This document shows, piece after piece, positions 62,073 to 64,000 of a stretch of 64,000 nt of DNA; the first letter of the stretch is position 1, and the number at the start of each line of letters is the position of its first letter. The position numbers were made by a program, and so were the translations under genes. The stretch is taken from NCBI RefSeq assembly GCF_901905185.1, contig NZ_CABFMQ020000076.1, positions 124,001 to 188,000 of the forward strand, given 5' to 3'. Below the pieces are notes generated by a model, which had not been told where the DNA came from, did not search any database, and was given only the letters and a program-made list of their open reading frames with translations. This DNA is from Methylocella tundrae (GTDB lineage Bacteria > Pseudomonadota > Alphaproteobacteria > Rhizobiales > Beijerinckiaceae).

Positions 62073-63335
62073 TCACGGCCTCGGCCAGCTGAAATCGTCG
62101 GCGCGTCCTGGCTTCGGATCGGTTTGCTGCTCTTGCCGCAGAGTCTGCCTCGCGGGCGCCTGTGGGCTCGCCGCGCGAGAGGCGAGTTCGCCGCCTGGCG
62201 CGCGCACGGGTCCGGTCAGCGGCAGCACCGGGCCGGCGATGGGTTTTGGCGGGGGAGGCGGCGCGGGCGCGCCGGCCGGTTCGCTCGAAGACGCCCCTGG
62301 CGCGGCGCCGTTCGGAGACGCGTCCGCGGGCGGCAGGCTCGCCTCCGCGGGAGCCGAGATCGCCGGACTTTCAGGGTTTCGCGGCGCTGTCTCGTCGAGA
62401 TTGCGGCGGATATCCGGCTCGACGAAATGCGCCAGCTTGCGAGCGCCAGCCTTGGTGAAATGGATGCCGTCGGCCGCCCGCAGCTTCACGATCTGTCCGT
62501 TGAGATCCGGCCCCATGGCGCTGTATTCGCCGGCGTCATTGGCGAAGGCTTCCCAAACGTCGACATAGGTCGCTCCGGCCTTGCTGGCGTATTCGCGATA
62601 AAGGTCGTTGAAGGCGGAGGCGTCGGCGGACAGACGCTCGCTTTTCAGGACGGGCAGTCCCACCCAGACCAGCGGAATTTTCTTGTCGCGGAACATTGAA
62701 GCGATCGTTTCGATGCGATGCGCATAAGCCTCGACCCATTGCGGCGAACGCGGCTCGAACGCGCCGCCCTTGCCGTCCCGCAGGGTCTGACGGTCGTTGC
62801 TGCCGATCATCATGACGGCGAAATTGATCTTTTCGCCGCTCGCAAGAAGGTCCTGCGCGGCCTTCGTCCAATCATAAAAATCGTCGCGCACGAGCCCGCT
62901 GTTTTCTTTTGCCTTGCGCAGGATCGCGACCTCTGGCCGATCCGCGAAGGCTTCCGTCAGGCCCTGCTCAAGCATTTGCCCGAGGCTGTCGCCGAGCACG
63001 GCGACGAAATAGGTCGGCGCGACGGACGGCGCCGCAGGTTTCGCCGTGGCGCTGTCGGCCGGTCGCTCATCGCGCCGACTACTAGGCCTTGTCCGCTCCG
63101 AGGCGCGTCTTGGCGCGGCGCGATGAAATTCAGGCCTTGGCTTGATCACGCGGCTCGGCGGCGGGGCGGGCTGAAACAAATGCGTGAACCAGGCGAACGG
63201 ATCTGCCTGCGCATGGGCGGGCGACGCGCCGACGCAGGGCAGGAGGAGCGCGACGATCGTGAGCGCCAGCGCATGAAGCCGGAGAAGGCCGAGCCGGGAC
63301 GTTCTCGATCGACGATCGCAAGACGGTCTGATCAT
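62073..63335 (-). CDS. SGNH/GDSL-family protein (DUF459), secreted
   Basis: A 420-aa exported protein with a signal peptide ending near SPAHAQA. A basic, proline-rich linker precedes the SGNH domain. Block I is VLGDSLGQML, block III is MMIGSNDRQ, and block V is DGIHFTKAG. These place the catalytic Ser, Asn, Asp and His of a serine esterase/acetyl-transfer fold. The C-terminal tail of about 90 residues is Pro/Ala-rich. DUF459 proteins in rhizobia are thought to act on cell-envelope polymers, but the substrate is not known. The ATG at 63335 is chosen because it precedes the signal peptide. Confidence 0.85.
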   Translation of the reverse strand: MIRPSCDRRSRTSRLGLLRLHALALTIVALLLPCVGASPAHAQADPFAWFTHLFQPAPPPSRVIKPRPEFHRAAPRRASERTRPSSRRDERPADSATAKPAAPSVAPTYFVAVLGDSLGQMLEQGLTEAFADRPEVAILRKAKENSGLVRDDFYDWTKAAQDLLASGEKINFAVMMIGSNDRQTLRDGKGGAFEPRSPQWVEAYAHRIETIASMFRDKKIPLVWVGLPVLKSERLSADASAFNDLYREYASKAGATYVDVWEAFANDAGEYSAMGPDLNGQIVKLRAADGIHFTKAGARKLAHFVEPDIRRNLDETAPRNPESPAISAPAEASLPPADASPNGAAPGASSSEPAGAPAPPPPPKPIAGPVLPLTGPVRAPGGELASRAASPQAPARQTLRQEQQTDPKPGRADDFSWPRP

Positions 63336-63635
63336 TGCGCCATTATAGACAGGTTCCGTTGAAGCCGCACCCCCCTCCGCGTCCGGAGAGGTTGTGAAAT
63401 TCCTCCGGCTCAGGCTCAGCCTGATTGCGCGCCGCACCGATTTTCCGCCCTTGCCGAGGGCGGGCGCCGACATCGCGCGCAGTTGATGCGTCACCCCTCC
63501 TGCTACGCTTTGAGGCCGCCCTTTCGCGGCATATACCTTCGCCCCGTTCGCATACACCGGCGGCCCGTTCGAGAAGCCGCCTCCGCTGTGCTCACCTGCG
63601 GCGTCATCGCCGTGAGCAAAAAGGGAGAAACATGC
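63336..63635. other. Divergent intergenic region DUF459 / aldehyde dehydrogenase
   Basis: About 300 bp with no gene or clear palindrome. GGGAGAAA lies just before the aldehyde dehydrogenase ATG. Confidence 0.4.
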
Positions 63636-64000
63636 ATGAACGTCCGCGCCAACATCACAGTGACCAGGGCGGTGGTTCCGCCCGCTATCAAGGCATGGCT
63701 GTCGACGGCCCGTCCGATGCTGATCGACGGCAAATGGGTCAAGGCTCAGTCCGGCAAAACGTTCGATGTCTTTGATCCCGCGACGGGCGAACCGATCGCC
63801 AGCGTCGCGGAAGGCGATAAGGCCGATATCGACCTCGCGGTGAAGGCGGCCCGCCGCGCTTTTGCATCGGGGCCATGGTCGCGCATGACTCCGTCCGAGC
63901 GGGGCCGCATTATTCATCGCATCGGCGATCTGATTCTTGAGAACGCCGATGAACTCGCAAGCCTCGAGGCGCTCGACAATGGCAAGCCGAAAGCCGTCGC
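63636..64000 (+). CDS. NAD(P)-dependent aldehyde dehydrogenase, N-terminal fragment
   Basis: The first 121 codons of an aldehyde dehydrogenase running off the right edge. MLIDGKWVKAQSGKTFDVFD, ATGEPIASVAEGDKADIDLA and AARRAFASGPWSRMTPSERGR are typical of the family N-terminus. The Rossmann nucleotide loop and catalytic Cys lie outside the window, so substrate class cannot be assigned. The start at 63636 follows GGGAGAAA; an ATG at 63632 is in a different frame. Confidence 0.92.
   Translation, partial: MNVRANITVTRAVVPPAIKAWLSTARPMLIDGKWVKAQSGKTFDVFDPATGEPIASVAEGDKADIDLAVKAARRAFASGPWSRMTPSERGRIIHRIGDLILENADELASLEALDNGKPKAV

Overview
The window is GC-rich, densely packed chromosomal DNA from an alphaproteobacterium, most likely Hyphomicrobiales (Rhizobiales) and plausibly the Beijerinckiaceae. 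The evidence is gene content and order: pal/cpoB/tilS/ftsH/glmM, pyrB with a metal-site-deficient pyrC, plsY-dprA, topA-rnr, aroQ-accB-accC, secE-nusG-rplKAJL-rpoBC, gltB-gltD and DUF1176. A candidate CtrA box and a ROSE-like hsp20 leader fit the same group. The species assignment is inference. I see no insertion sequence, prophage, CRISPR array or rRNA operon.

Layout. 0-4.8 kb: a MoxR / DUF58 / DUF4159 operon. 5.2-13.3 kb: a rearranged Tol-Pal and cell-division neighbourhood. pal and glmM point right, while cpoB-tilS-ftsH (plus a DUF1176 gene) lie between them pointing left. 13.3-17.6 kb: two small secreted Cys-rich proteins, a MoeB/ThiF-type E1-like enzyme, tRNA-Gln(CUG), folE, a CadD-like permease and a DUF302 protein. 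17.6-25.6 kb: rnr-topA leftward and pyrB-pyrC rightward. 25.9-30.7 kb: an accessory island with glnK-amtB, a Cyc2-like outer-membrane cytochrome-porin, a divergent Tat-exported HiPIP and a cupin. 30.9-35.6 kb: plsY-dprA, a GNAT gene and aroQ-accB-accC. 35.9-37 kb: a JmjC/cupin-like oxygenase. 37.1-49.5 kb: secE, nusG, rplKA, rplJL and rpoBC, with a recognisable promoter and structured leader before rplJ and a strong terminator after rpoC. 49.7-64 kb: an L,D-transpeptidase, glutamate synthase gltBD, threonine aldolase, an sHsp with a thermometer-like leader, a serine hydrolase, a GNAT protein, a second L,D-transpeptidase, a DUF459 SGNH protein and the start of an aldehyde dehydrogenase.

How the genes work together. 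Most of the window is housekeeping: transcription, ribosome synthesis, envelope, pyrimidine, fatty-acid and nitrogen assimilation. The most interesting accessory piece is at 27.9-30.1 kb. A single-heme cytochrome fused to an outer-membrane beta-barrel faces a periplasmic high-potential iron-sulfur protein across a shared 431-bp control region. This is the component pair expected of a compact route for moving electrons across the outer membrane, as in Cyc2-type iron oxidation. That function is inferred from domain architecture and adjacency only.
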